A stretch of DNA of 64,000 nucleotides from assembly GCF_047238345.1 (NCBI RefSeq), contig NZ_JBDFMQ010000001.1, positions 1,612,001-1,676,000 on the forward strand, written 5' to 3'. This stretch comes from Shouchella sp047238345 (GTDB lineage Bacteria > Bacillota > Bacilli > Bacillales > Bacillaceae_D). Shown here one piece after another: positions 51,148-59,763 of this stretch. The notes under the pieces were generated by a model. The model saw nothing but the letters and a program-made list of their open reading frames with translations, did no database searches and was not told the DNA's origin. The first letter of the stretch is position 1, and every line of letters starts with the position of its first letter. The position numbers and the translations under genes are program-made.

Positions 51148-52773
51148 ATGGATATTGCAGCATTTCTACAGTTATCAGATTTAAAAGAAGCTCGAATAAT
51201 TGCTGGTGAAAAGGGCATCGATCGTCGAATTGGCAATGTGAAGATGATGGACGCACCGGATATTATTCATTACTTAACGCAAGATGATTTACTCGTTACG
51301 ACCGCTTACCATTATGTCGGGAAACCAGAGCTATTACTTGATTTGATTAAAGAAATGAAGCGGATAGGATGTGCAGGAATAGGAATTAAACAAGAACGGT
51401 TTCTTGGACAAATCCCCAAAAGTGTCTTAGCTCATGCTGAACAAATAGATTTTCCTATTATTGCTTTGCCTGAACAATTGGGATTAAGTTACGTGGCAAA
51501 TCAAGTATTAAGCACAATTCTTGATCAAAGAACCCATGAATTAACGACTGCTCTTGACGCTCACCGAGCATTTTCAGAGCATATTGTGAGTGGGAAAGGG
51601 TTGCTACATCTATTAGAAAATGTAGCACAGCTAGTTGGAGCACCGATTTTACTTATGAACGAGCGCTGTCAAGTTTTATCGGCTTCTAATACAGCAAATC
51701 CCGTTGGAAATGGCATGGAGTATTTGTATCGGATGGGCTATGCTTTTTTTCCGGCAGGAAGTCCATATACGTGCTTTACGTTGTTAATGAATCAACCAAA
51801 AACAGTAACAGCATTTCCCGTGTACACAGATAAAGCAAAAAAGAGTATCCTCGTTATTCTTAATTCGCTACCGTCTCACGATCGACAAGCCTATTTACTC
51901 ATTGAACAAGCTACCAACGTCATTGCGTTTGAATTAATGAAAGAAAATGCCTTAAAACAGTATACGCGCCGAGCAAAAAATGAATTTTTTCTCCATTACA
52001 TAAACGGACAGTATGCGACAAAAGAAGAGACAATTAATCGGGCACAAGAATTTGGTCTGTATAACGATCGACCGTACAAATGTGTGGCGGGTAGGCTTGA
52101 TCAAGAAGAAATTAGTTTAGGATTTAAAGAGAATCATATTGAGATTGAAAAAGTATTTGATTTTGTTGAAGAAGAGTTATCAATATTTCCTTTCCAATCC
52201 CATGTGTTTATAAAAGGAGACATTTGTTTTATTTTATTGGAAGGAGAAAAGGATGATACGATTGGCGATTCCCTTCAAGCAGTAGATTTTGCGCTCGAAA
52301 TGATCCAAGACCATGTGTTTCTCCATTTTAAACGATCGATTTCATTTGGGGTTAGTCATCTGTGTCGTCAGTTCTGGGATGTTCGAGAAGCCCACCAAGA
52401 AGCAACAAACGCCCTTCATTCCGGACGACTTTCAGGAAATCGACAATTTGTCCAAACCTACCAAGCGAAAGATTTAGTGAAGTTATTGCGTATGATTCCG
52501 AGAGAAGACCTGAATGAGTTCTGCGATTATAATTTAAAAAAATTAACAGAACCGAGCGTAAACGAGATGGGTCTTATCCAGACTTTAGCTGTTTACCTTG
52601 AAACCCATTGTCAAATCTCTGAAACGGCAAAACGACTTTATGTTCACCGCAATACGATTATTTATCGTTTGGAGAAAATTGAAGAACTACTCGGAAAAAA
52701 TTTAAAAGATCCAGATACAACCCTTCATTTACGCCTAGCCCTGCGAATTCAGCATACTTTACAAACAATGTAA
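51148..52773 (+). CDS. pucR: purine catabolism transcriptional regulator PucR
   Basis: 541 residues. An N-terminal PucR sensing domain (DIAAFLQLSDLKEARIIAGEKG, VKMMDAPDIIHYLTQDDLLVTTAYHYVG) is followed by a GAF-like middle, a GGDEF-related region and the C-terminal PucR helix-turn-helix (ETAKRLYVHRNTIIYRLEKIEELLG). In B. subtilis PucR activates allantoin genes when allantoin, allantoate or ureidoglycolate accumulate. ATG 51148 follows GGAGGGG. It reads into hmp after 68 bases; both flanking operons are likely targets. Confidence 0.92.
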   Translation: MDIAAFLQLSDLKEARIIAGEKGIDRRIGNVKMMDAPDIIHYLTQDDLLVTTAYHYVGKPELLLDLIKEMKRIGCAGIGIKQERFLGQIPKSVLAHAEQIDFPIIALPEQLGLSYVANQVLSTILDQRTHELTTALDAHRAFSEHIVSGKGLLHLLENVAQLVGAPILLMNERCQVLSASNTANPVGNGMEYLYRMGYAFFPAGSPYTCFTLLMNQPKTVTAFPVYTDKAKKSILVILNSLPSHDRQAYLLIEQATNVIAFELMKENALKQYTRRAKNEFFLHYINGQYATKEETINRAQEFGLYNDRPYKCVAGRLDQEEISLGFKENHIEIEKVFDFVEEELSIFPFQSHVFIKGDICFILLEGEKDDTIGDSLQAVDFALEMIQDHVFLHFKRSISFGVSHLCRQFWDVREAHQEATNALHSGRLSGNRQFVQTYQAKDLVKLLRMIPREDLNEFCDYNLKKLTEPSVNEMGLIQTLAVYLETHCQISETAKRLYVHRNTIIYRLEKIEELLGKNLKDPDTTLHLRLALRIQHTLQTM

Positions 52774-52841
52774 AGACGGATTTTAGTCCGATGGAAGAAT
52801 CCGGAGTTTCTTCTATAATAAAGTGGAAAGGGAGGCTACTC

Positions 52842-54005
52842 ATGTTAAGTCAAACAACGATAAATACAATTAAGGCGACCGTTCCTGTTTTAGAAGAGCA
52901 TGGCCTAACCATAACAACGAGATTTTACGAGCTATTATTTTCGAATCACCCTGAATTATGGAACGTCTTTAACCATGCTAATCAAGCGCGCTTTACACAG
53001 CAAGAAGCGTTAGCAAAAGCTTTACATGCAGCGGCAAGCCATATAGAGCAATTAGGAAATATCGCACCAGCTGTGGAGAAAATTGCCCATAAACACCGTA
53101 GTATTGGAGTGAAAGCTGAGCACTATCCGATTGTTGGTCATTTTTTGATCGTTGCGATGAAGGACGTTCTCGGGGAAGGGGCGAACAAAGAAGTGATTCG
53201 TGCTTGGGAAGACGTGTATGGCATACTTTCCCAACAATTTATTGAGATCGAATCAGCACTTGAAAAGGAAGCGAACTGGTCAGGTTTTCTACCCTTAAAA
53301 GTCACAAAAATCATACGCGAAACAAGTGACATGACGTCGTTTTATTTACAGGCTGAAAATCGTACGTTTTTGCCTGGTCAATACGTTAGCGTGAAGGTTC
53401 ACGTAAATGGCTATGATCACATTCGTCAATACAGTCTATCAAATGAAAATGATCAGCGAGCGTATCGAATTAGTGTGAAACGTGAGCAACCAGCAGATGG
53501 TCCTAACGGCATTGTTTCTCAGTACATGCACCATCATGTGAATGTAGGAGATGCTCTTTACGTAAGTGCACCAGCGGGAACGGTTCGTTATCATCAAGAG
53601 ATTGAAACACCGCTGGTATTTATAAGTGCTGGGTCAGGTGTTACCCCAATGATTTCAATGCTAAAATCGGTCACAACGGATCAGCCTAAACGGGAGGTTC
53701 ATTTTGTTTATGGAACAACGGATAGCACAACGCATGTTTTTAAAGAAGAGGTTGAAGATATCGTGCAAACACATCCTGAAGTTAAGCAGCATATTTTCTA
53801 TACAAGCCCTCTAAAAACAGATACATATACTAGAAAAAGCAAGATTAATCAAGAGGCGGTATCAGAAATCATTTCACCGCTCAGTGATCCAGAAATCATG
53901 ATTGGTGGGTCCAAACCTTTTATACATGATGTATATACGTCGTTAAAAGCTTGTGGTGTTGAAGATCGTCAGATTCGCTACGAAAGTTTTGAACCGCAGA
54001 TTTAG
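52842..54005 (+). CDS. hmp: flavohaemoglobin / nitric oxide dioxygenase
   Basis: 387 residues. Globin domain (1-140): LSQTTINTIKATVPVLEEHG, TRFYELLFSNHPELWNVFN, and the proximal haem His in KHRSIGVKAEHYPIVG. FAD domain (about 150-255): GQYVSVKVHVNGYDHIRQYSLS. NAD domain (about 260-387): SAGSGVTPMISML and MIGGSKPFI. Converts NO and O2 to nitrate using NAD(P)H. ATG 52842 follows GGAAAGGGAGG, and TATAAT at 52814-52819 is a likely -10, so it may have its own promoter although it sits between pucR and allantoin genes. Confidence 0.95.
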   Translation: MLSQTTINTIKATVPVLEEHGLTITTRFYELLFSNHPELWNVFNHANQARFTQQEALAKALHAAASHIEQLGNIAPAVEKIAHKHRSIGVKAEHYPIVGHFLIVAMKDVLGEGANKEVIRAWEDVYGILSQQFIEIESALEKEANWSGFLPLKVTKIIRETSDMTSFYLQAENRTFLPGQYVSVKVHVNGYDHIRQYSLSNENDQRAYRISVKREQPADGPNGIVSQYMHHHVNVGDALYVSAPAGTVRYHQEIETPLVFISAGSGVTPMISMLKSVTTDQPKREVHFVYGTTDSTTHVFKEEVEDIVQTHPEVKQHIFYTSPLKTDTYTRKSKINQEAVSEIISPLSDPEIMIGGSKPFIHDVYTSLKACGVEDRQIRYESFEPQI

Positions 54006-54087
54006 TAGCCGAATACGGTTAGACTTGAAGCATCTCTTTCGTTCTCATTGTGCATCATGAATAGTCTATCTGTTTTAATTTATGCAT

Positions 54088-54100
54088 TGTAACCAATGAC
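54088..54100 (-). promoter_or_regulatory. PucR-type box upstream of the YfcC-type permease gene
   Basis: Minus strand GTCATTGGTTACA: the core CNTTGGTTA of the PucR box is complete; the flanks are not. It lies 65 bases before the permease start. Confidence 0.55.
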
Positions 54101-54164
54101 CTTCCTTTATCGCGTTAGTAAGATAGTGAAAATAACCGAGGCGATAAAGTGAGGGGATTCATAC

Positions 54165-55604
54165 ATGGAACAACTGCAAAATCAAAAATCTAGTACACCA
54201 AGTTTACCACCGCAAAAGAAAGAACGGATGCCTCATATATATGTGCTCCTGTTTATCATTAGTGGGCTAGCAGCTATACTTACATACGTTATACCAGCCG
54301 GCTCTTTTGAACGAGTCCCTGGGCCTAATGGACGTGAATCGATCGATCCGAATTCGTTTACTACAATTGATGCACCGCCTGTTTCATTTATGGATTTCAT
54401 GCTAGCTATTCCTGTAGGAATGGCTAGCGCAAGTGAAATCATCTTTTTTACCTTTATTATTGGTGGCATGTTCATGGTATTAAGACGAACAGAGATTATT
54501 GAGATTGGTGTCGATCGATTAGCCAGAAAATTTGAACATAAGAGTATTGCGGTCATCCCCGTTTTGCTTACTCTTTTTGCAGTAGTTGCAACAACCATTG
54601 GGACACCAGAGCTTTCTTTAGTTTATATTCCCGTTTTAATACCTTTATTTATTTCACTTGGCTATGATTCGATGACTGCAGCAGGTATTGCGCTTATCTC
54701 GACAGCGCTAGGTTTTACTGCTGGTGTGATGAATCCAGGTACTGTCGGAATATCACAACAAATTTCAGGATTGGAAACGTATTCTGGTTTTGGCTTACGA
54801 GTTGTTGTACTAATGGTCATCATTCTAGTTGGTAGTTTGTATATCATGCGCTATGCAAAAAAAGTAAAGCAGGATCCCTTTAAAAGCTATACGCGAGATG
54901 AAGATGAATTGAAGCGTGTAAAATACAAAGATGCGCTTAAGCAACCAGCCAAGCAAGCGACAAAAAGACAATTGCTGGCCATTGCCACATTACCTATTTT
55001 CTTTAGTGTTCTTGTTTACGGAGTCACACAGTTAGGATGGTTTATGCTCGAAATGTCTGGCTTATTTATTTTTATGGGCATTTTAGTCGGAATAATCGCG
55101 GGGCTTTCATTTACAAAAGTGTGTGAAGCATTTACGGAAGGGTTTAGAGAAGTGTTAATGGGCGCTATTATTATTGGGATTGCACGCTCTGTGGCGGTTG
55201 TTCTTGAAGAAGGACAAATTATGGATACGATTGTCTATGGTTTAGGGAATCTCGTCGGGCAATTACCGAGTACATTAAGCGCTATTGGAATGATGACGGT
55301 TCAATTGTTTATAAATTTTTTCATTCCTTCAGGAAGTGGTCAAGCGTTAGTAACAATGCCTATTATGGCGCCACTGGCAGACATGTTAGGTGTGACCCGT
55401 CAAACAGCTATTCTAGCCTTCCAGTTTGGGGATGGCTTTGCCCATATTTTATATCCAACTTCAGGTTATTTTATGGCTGCCCTTGTAATTGCAGGGATTA
55501 GCTGGACAAAATGGATAAAATTTTTTACACCATTATTTATGATTTATATGTTTATTGGCGTGATCTTTTTAATCTATGCACAAGTTACAGGCTGGACTGG
55601 TTAA
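54165..55604 (+). CDS. YfcC family (DcuC-like) membrane permease, candidate allantoin transporter
   Basis: 479 residues, about twelve membrane helices. Matches the YfcC family: PHIYVLLFIISGLAAILTYVIPAGSFER, TIGTPELSLVYIPVLIPLFISLGYDSMTAAGIALISTALGFTAGVMNPGTVGISQQ, FFIPSGSGQALVTMPIMAPLADMLGV and QFGDGFAHILYPTSGY. Members are thought to carry dicarboxylates or amino acids. Here it lies 18 bases before allantoinase and behind a PucR-type box, so allantoin or a relative is a reasonable substrate (inference). ATG 54165 follows GTGAGGGG. Confidence 0.85.
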   Translation: MEQLQNQKSSTPSLPPQKKERMPHIYVLLFIISGLAAILTYVIPAGSFERVPGPNGRESIDPNSFTTIDAPPVSFMDFMLAIPVGMASASEIIFFTFIIGGMFMVLRRTEIIEIGVDRLARKFEHKSIAVIPVLLTLFAVVATTIGTPELSLVYIPVLIPLFISLGYDSMTAAGIALISTALGFTAGVMNPGTVGISQQISGLETYSGFGLRVVVLMVIILVGSLYIMRYAKKVKQDPFKSYTRDEDELKRVKYKDALKQPAKQATKRQLLAIATLPIFFSVLVYGVTQLGWFMLEMSGLFIFMGILVGIIAGLSFTKVCEAFTEGFREVLMGAIIIGIARSVAVVLEEGQIMDTIVYGLGNLVGQLPSTLSAIGMMTVQLFINFFIPSGSGQALVTMPIMAPLADMLGVTRQTAILAFQFGDGFAHILYPTSGYFMAALVIAGISWTKWIKFFTPLFMIYMFIGVIFLIYAQVTGWTG

Positions 55605-55622
55605 TAGAAAGGAAGCGACAGG

Positions 55623-56966
55623 ATGGATATACGAATTAGTGGCGGTCGAATTGTATTGCCTGACCAAGTTATTGAAACAGACATTGGCATAAAAGACGGA
55701 ATCATTGTAAAAATAGGAAAAGTGGACGGAGCAAAAGAGACGATTGATGCAAACGGTCAACTTGTTTTTCCAGGGGGAATTGATACTCATGTTCACTTCT
55801 CAGAACCTGGTCGAACGGAGTGGGAGGGATTTGAAACAGGTAGTCAAGCATTGGCAGCAGGTGGCGTGACATCGTACATTGAAATGCCGCTTAATGCACT
55901 ACCAGCCACAACGAATCGTGCGCATTTGCAGTTAAAACTTGACTTAGCGAAATCAAAAAACAGCGTCAATTATAGCTTCTATGGAGGGTTATCGTCTTCT
56001 AATTTATCGGAGTTGGAAGAGCTGGCAGACAGCGATGTCGTTGCCTTTAAATGTTTTTTATCTACTTGTGGCTCTGATCATCCAGAAGACTTTTCTAATG
56101 TAGATGAGCAAACCTTACAAGCAGGTATGCGTATATTAGCTCGAAAAGGCAAGCTTCTATGTATACACGCAGAAGATGCAGACCTTACGGATACCCTAGA
56201 GCAAGAAAAGCGTGATGCAGGAAGCGCAGACGCACAAGCATATATCGAATCTCGTCCTATAAGAGCAGAAGTACTCGCTGTAGATAAGGCAATTGCGGCT
56301 GCTAGAGAAACAGGATGTTCAATCCATTTTGTTCATATTTCTTCAGCCGCAGCGATCGAGTCAATTCAACGAGCTAAACTGGAAGGAATTGATGTTACGG
56401 TTGAATCCTGCCCACATTATTTTGTGTTTTCCGCAGAACAACTAGTGCATTTAGGGACCTTGGCTAAATGTCAACCACCATTGCGACCTCAAGAAGAAGT
56501 CGAAAAATTATGGGCATGTTTATTGCGTGGAGAAATCGATTGGATAACATCCGACCACTCTCCTTGTACAATTGATTTAAAGGCAGGGAATTTTTTTACG
56601 GCATGGGGCGGGATTACAGGTTGCCAAAATATGATTGATGTGATGTATGATGAAGCTGTCAATAAAAGAGGCATGTCAGAGGTTGCGTTTGCTAACCTTA
56701 TTTCAAGCATACCGGCAAAAAGAATGGGGATGCATAGTAAAGGGGACATAACTGTTGGAAAAGATGCGGACCTGTTTTTCTTAAATGACCAAGTGTCTTA
56801 CACTTTAAAACAGGAAGATTTATACTACAAAAATCCATATTCTCCTTATGTGGGTCGAACGATTGATTGTCGGGTAACTTACACAATTGTGAAAGGGCAA
56901 GTTGTCTTTCGAAATGGAAAGCTTGTTCAAGGAAAAAAGAGAGGAGAATTGATTCAAGTAAGTTAA
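55623..56966 (+). CDS. allB: allantoinase
   Basis: 447 residues (pucH in B. subtilis), amidohydrolase superfamily. Opens the allantoin ring to allantoate. Metal site: GGIDTHVHFSEPGRTEWEGFETGSQALAAGG, the carboxylated-Lys region VVAFKCFLSTCGSD, CIHAEDADL, FVHISSAAAIE and the late ITSDHSPCTIDLK with the catalytic Asp. Domain ends match allantoinase rather than dihydroorotase or hydantoinase. ATG 55623 follows GAAAGGAAG. Operon partner of the permease; with pucF and pucG it gives the allantoin route. Confidence 0.94.
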   Translation: MDIRISGGRIVLPDQVIETDIGIKDGIIVKIGKVDGAKETIDANGQLVFPGGIDTHVHFSEPGRTEWEGFETGSQALAAGGVTSYIEMPLNALPATTNRAHLQLKLDLAKSKNSVNYSFYGGLSSSNLSELEELADSDVVAFKCFLSTCGSDHPEDFSNVDEQTLQAGMRILARKGKLLCIHAEDADLTDTLEQEKRDAGSADAQAYIESRPIRAEVLAVDKAIAAARETGCSIHFVHISSAAAIESIQRAKLEGIDVTVESCPHYFVFSAEQLVHLGTLAKCQPPLRPQEEVEKLWACLLRGEIDWITSDHSPCTIDLKAGNFFTAWGGITGCQNMIDVMYDEAVNKRGMSEVAFANLISSIPAKRMGMHSKGDITVGKDADLFFLNDQVSYTLKQEDLYYKNPYSPYVGRTIDCRVTYTIVKGQVVFRNGKLVQGKKRGELIQVS

Positions 56967-57063
56967 TCATCAATGTGGGATTTTGATCTATTTTCTTTAA
57001 AAAAAGGCGGTTGCAAAAGCGTTTACTGTTATTAATTTAAGTGTAACACCATAGAGTAAATGC

Positions 57064-57093
57064 GCATTGGTAGATAATCTACCAATGCTTTTT
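57064..57093 (+). terminator. intrinsic terminator of allB, overlapping the end of the LOV-STAS gene
   Basis: Perfect 11-bp stem GCATTGGTAGA/TCTACCAATGC (57064-57074 with 57078-57088), three-base loop, T5. The stop codon of the converging gene lies inside the 3' arm. Confidence 0.9.
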
Positions 57094-57858
57094 AGTGTAG
57101 TGGCTTAATAAGATCTGCGTCGTCGAGTGTATCGAAAGGTCGCTGGAATGAATGATTTGTTCATTAAGCGGCGCTACGATTGCACGGTTTGAGAGTCCTG
57201 TTAGAACCAATGTAGTGCCTATCTTATTAAGTTCTTCTTTTAACATTAAAAGATTTTCAAGTGTAAATTGGGTGAACGTATGTAAACTAGAAACATCAGC
57301 GGCAAGTGTAGAAATATGGTGATCTGCTAACGATTTTTTAATGTTCGCCATTTGATTATTCACTCTTGCTTTTGTGAATGTACCTACAATCGACATAATC
57401 GCAATATCGTTCATAAGTGGCACCACTGGAAGAGCCAACAAATCAAATCCTTTAATCGTTTCTAAATATGCTAATTCAGTCATTTTTCGTTTTGTAATGT
57501 CTTTTTGTACACCAACAAAATACGTTTTGTCGTCTTTGTTGTTTTTAGCAGGGTCGATCGTTAATTCATTCCAAAAAGGGGTTCCGTCTTTTTTGTAATT
57601 CAGAATTTCTGCTTTAAAGCTTCCCGATCGTTGAAGAGATTCGCTAATCTTTTTTAAATCTTCTTTGTTTGTATTCTCCCCCTGTAAAAAGCGACAGTTC
57701 TTGCCCATCACTTCTTCCAAATGATACTGCGTAATGTCTGTAAATCCTTGGTTAATAAAAATAATTGGATTGTCAACTAAACTAGGGTCAGTAATGGCTA
57801 TACCAATCCCAGTGTAATCAAGGCTATTGGCAAAAAAGCTAGCATCTAATCGGATCAT
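57079..57858 (-). CDS. blue-light photoreceptor, LOV-STAS (YtvA/PfyP-like)
   Basis: 259 residues, like B. subtilis YtvA (261). The LOV domain (about 10-115) carries the flavin-adduct Cys in GKNCRFLQGENTNKEDL (about residue 55), FINQGFTDITQY, KAEILNYKKDGTPFWNELTIDP and YFVGVQKDITKRK. A linker helix leads to a STAS domain (about 140-255; VPLMNDIAIMSIVGTFTKARVNN, TLAADVSSLHTF, LVLTGLSN). In B. subtilis YtvA acts through the stressosome to raise sigma-B activity in blue light. ATG 57856-57858 is the second of two adjacent ATGs behind GAGGGG. Confidence 0.92.
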   Translation of the reverse strand: MIRLDASFFANSLDYTGIGIAITDPSLVDNPIIFINQGFTDITQYHLEEVMGKNCRFLQGENTNKEDLKKISESLQRSGSFKAEILNYKKDGTPFWNELTIDPAKNNKDDKTYFVGVQKDITKRKMTELAYLETIKGFDLLALPVVPLMNDIAIMSIVGTFTKARVNNQMANIKKSLADHHISTLAADVSSLHTFTQFTLENLLMLKEELNKIGTTLVLTGLSNRAIVAPLNEQIIHSSDLSIHSTTQILLSHYTKKHW

Positions 57859-57878
57859 CATATCCCCTCTTTACGAAA

Positions 57879-57907
57879 ATAGTAGTTTAAGTGTACCGCA
57901 AACACAA
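57879..57907 (-). promoter_or_regulatory. sigma-A-like promoter of the LOV-STAS gene
   Basis: Minus strand TTGTGT (57902-57907), 17-base spacer, TACTAT (57879-57884). No sigma-B motif (GTTTAA and GGGTAT) was found. Confidence 0.45.
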
Positions 57908-57944
57908 AATCGTTGCATCGATTAAGACGCTATGTTAAGTTATT

Positions 57945-57960
57945 TAGAGTGATCGTTCTA
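57945..57960 (+). promoter_or_regulatory. TetR-type operator upstream of tetR-family gene
   Basis: TAGAGTGATCGTTCTA: 14 of 16 positions of the palindrome TAGAACGATCGTTCTA. The same right half recurs at 58539-58554 before the MFS gene. Confidence 0.72.
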
Positions 57961-57982
57961 TCAAATGAGGAGGTGGAGCAAA

Positions 57983-58513
57983 GTGAGTAAGAAACGAGAG
58001 CAACTTCTTGAACGTTCGGAACGTTTGTTTGAGACAAATGGCTTTCATGCAGTAGGAATTAAACAACTGATAAAAGAAGCAGATATTTCTCTAATGACGC
58101 TGTACAACCATTTTGATTCAAAAGAAAAACTAATTTTGGCTATTTTACAAAGACGAGAAATTCGCTATATGCAACTGTTAAAGCAAGCGTTTGTACATGA
58201 AAATGTTGATGTACTGTCGATTGTAAACAATCACATAAACTGGATTGAAAAAAACGGAGCAAACGGGTGTATGTTCCTACGTGCAAAAGAAGAATTTTCT
58301 GCAGGTGTGTCGGAAAATCAAGAGATTACTACTTTTGCAACTCAACATAAGCAGCGATTGGTGACGCTTTTTAACGAGCAAGGTTTAACAAAACGCGAAG
58401 CAATGCGGTTGGTGCTCGTTCTTGAAGGTGCCACGGCAATGGCAGAGGTGTTTGATCTTGATGATGTTGTAGAAGAAACACGTTTATCGATTCAAGCATT
58501 GTTTAGCAGTTGA
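57983..58513 (+). CDS. TetR/AcrR family transcriptional regulator
   Basis: 176 residues. N-terminal helix-turn-helix (QLLERSERLFETNGFHAVGIKQLIKEADISLMTLYNHFDSKEKLILAIL), then a helical ligand domain (NHINWIEKNGANGCMFLRAKEEFS, AMRLVLVLEGATAMAEVF) of the YxaF/LmrA-like shape. GTG 57983 is chosen, six bases after AGGAGGTGG; an upstream in-frame ATG overlaps that site. It lies 62 bases upstream of an MFS gene, and matching operators precede both genes, so it probably represses itself and the transporter until a ligand binds. Confidence 0.9.
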   Translation: MSKKREQLLERSERLFETNGFHAVGIKQLIKEADISLMTLYNHFDSKEKLILAILQRREIRYMQLLKQAFVHENVDVLSIVNNHINWIEKNGANGCMFLRAKEEFSAGVSENQEITTFATQHKQRLVTLFNEQGLTKREAMRLVLVLEGATAMAEVFDLDDVVEETRLSIQALFSS

Positions 58514-58538
58514 AACAATGCATTTTTTTGCTAAAAAT

Positions 58539-58554
58539 TATAATGATCGTTCTA
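58539..58554 (+). promoter_or_regulatory. second TetR-type operator, upstream of the MFS gene
   Basis: TATAATGATCGTTCTA, 14/16 to the palindrome TAGAACGATCGTTCTA. Its first six bases form a perfect -10 hexamer (TATAAT), so repressor binding would cover a promoter for the transporter. Confidence 0.72.
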
Positions 58555-58575
58555 TATAAAAAGGATGTGATGTAA

Positions 58576-59718
58576 ATGTGGAAAATCGTATTACCTGGAT
58601 TGGCAATGATTGCAGTCACGTATGCGTTCGCACGACTAAGTTTTGGTTTATTTCTTCCGGACATTGCATCAGATTTGCAGTTAAGTGAAAGTGATGGCGG
58701 TTTGATTGGATCACTAGGCTATATTGCTTATTCTCTTGCTCTGCTTGTCTCTTCAGCTGGAATTATGTGGTTTGGACAGCGAAAAGTGAATGTACTAGCT
58801 GGATTAACGGCAGTCATTGGCTTACTCGGGATCTCTTCAGCCCAATCAGCGATCTTTTTAGCTAGTAGTGTATTCGTGGCAGGTCTTGGAAGTGGGTTGG
58901 CTTCACCAGCTTTAAGTCAAATTGCACGGCAAACGCTGGCGAAAAATCAATTGGATCGCGGCAATACGTGGATAAACAGTGGAACTAGTTTTGGAATGAT
59001 TATAACTGGCCCGATTGTACTTCTTTTTACAGAACATTGGCGGTTATCATATGCATTGTTTGCTGTAATTGCTTTTGCAGTTCTTGTATGGAATCGAGTG
59101 TCTATTCCGAATGAGGAAAACAAGCAAGAAACAAAAGGTCAATCAATCAATTGGACCTCTGTTCTAAATCAAGCGAAAGGGCTTCTATTCGCTTCAATCA
59201 TTGTTGGTATCAGCTCATCGATCTATTGGACATTCTCAAGAAGTTTTTTAACGGTGGAGCATGGTGTTTCGGCGAATGAAAGTGTGCTTTTTTGGGTGAT
59301 TATGGGTATAGCAGGTATTTTAGGTGGGGTAGCCGGTGGCTTCATACAATGGATCGGGATGAAGTGGTCGTATCGCCTCGTTTTACTAGCGCTGCTTAGT
59401 TCAATTGCGATACTAATCGTGTCATCAAGACTATCCATTTACTTATCTGCCAGTCTGTTCGGAGGTGGGTACATCTTTTTAACCGGCTTATTTATTGTGT
59501 GGGCAACAAAACTTTTTGATAAGCTTCCTGCAGTAGGCGTCAGTATATCCTTTCTCGCTTTAGGTATAGGCCAATCGATTGGCTCTTTCTTTGCAGGGAA
59601 AACAATTGAGTGGACGTCCTATCCAATCAGCTTTCTACTGTTTGCGTTACTAGGCGGAGTTGGACTATTCATAACGCCACTGAAAAAAAGTATGGAAGAG
59701 CAAAAGACAGCGCCATAA
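58576..59718 (+). CDS. MFS transporter (YbfB-like), TetR-linked
   Basis: 380 residues with about twelve helices in two halves. Marks: FARLSFGLFLPDIASDLQLSESDGGLIGSLGYIAYSLALL at the N-terminus, GLGSGLASPALSQIARQTL, GNTWINSGTSFGMIITGPI and a second-half AGKTIEWTSYPISFLLFAL. Resembles the YbfB/YjiJ-type MFS group. Export of a toxic or waste compound is likely given the TetR neighbour; the substrate is unknown. ATG 58576 follows AAAGGATGTGATG. Ends with a wobble-rich hairpin. Confidence 0.87.
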   Translation: MWKIVLPGLAMIAVTYAFARLSFGLFLPDIASDLQLSESDGGLIGSLGYIAYSLALLVSSAGIMWFGQRKVNVLAGLTAVIGLLGISSAQSAIFLASSVFVAGLGSGLASPALSQIARQTLAKNQLDRGNTWINSGTSFGMIITGPIVLLFTEHWRLSYALFAVIAFAVLVWNRVSIPNEENKQETKGQSINWTSVLNQAKGLLFASIIVGISSSIYWTFSRSFLTVEHGVSANESVLFWVIMGIAGILGGVAGGFIQWIGMKWSYRLVLLALLSSIAILIVSSRLSIYLSASLFGGGYIFLTGLFIVWATKLFDKLPAVGVSISFLALGIGQSIGSFFAGKTIEWTSYPISFLLFALLGGVGLFITPLKKSMEEQKTAP

Positions 59719-59732
59719 TTGGTGTTGTCTTT
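59703..59732 (+). terminator. hairpin at the end of the MFS gene
   Basis: AAAGACAGCGCC pairs with GGTGTTGTCTTT with two wobbles (59703-59714 with 59721-59732); the T-run is short, so termination is uncertain. Confidence 0.55.
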
Positions 59733-59763
59733 AAAATGTTCGTATCTTCTATAACATTTATAA

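Noticed and set aside
57001..57040. cre-like AAAAGCGTTTACT after allB
   Set aside because: Two or three consensus positions fail and it lies downstream of allB before a terminator, with no gene to control.
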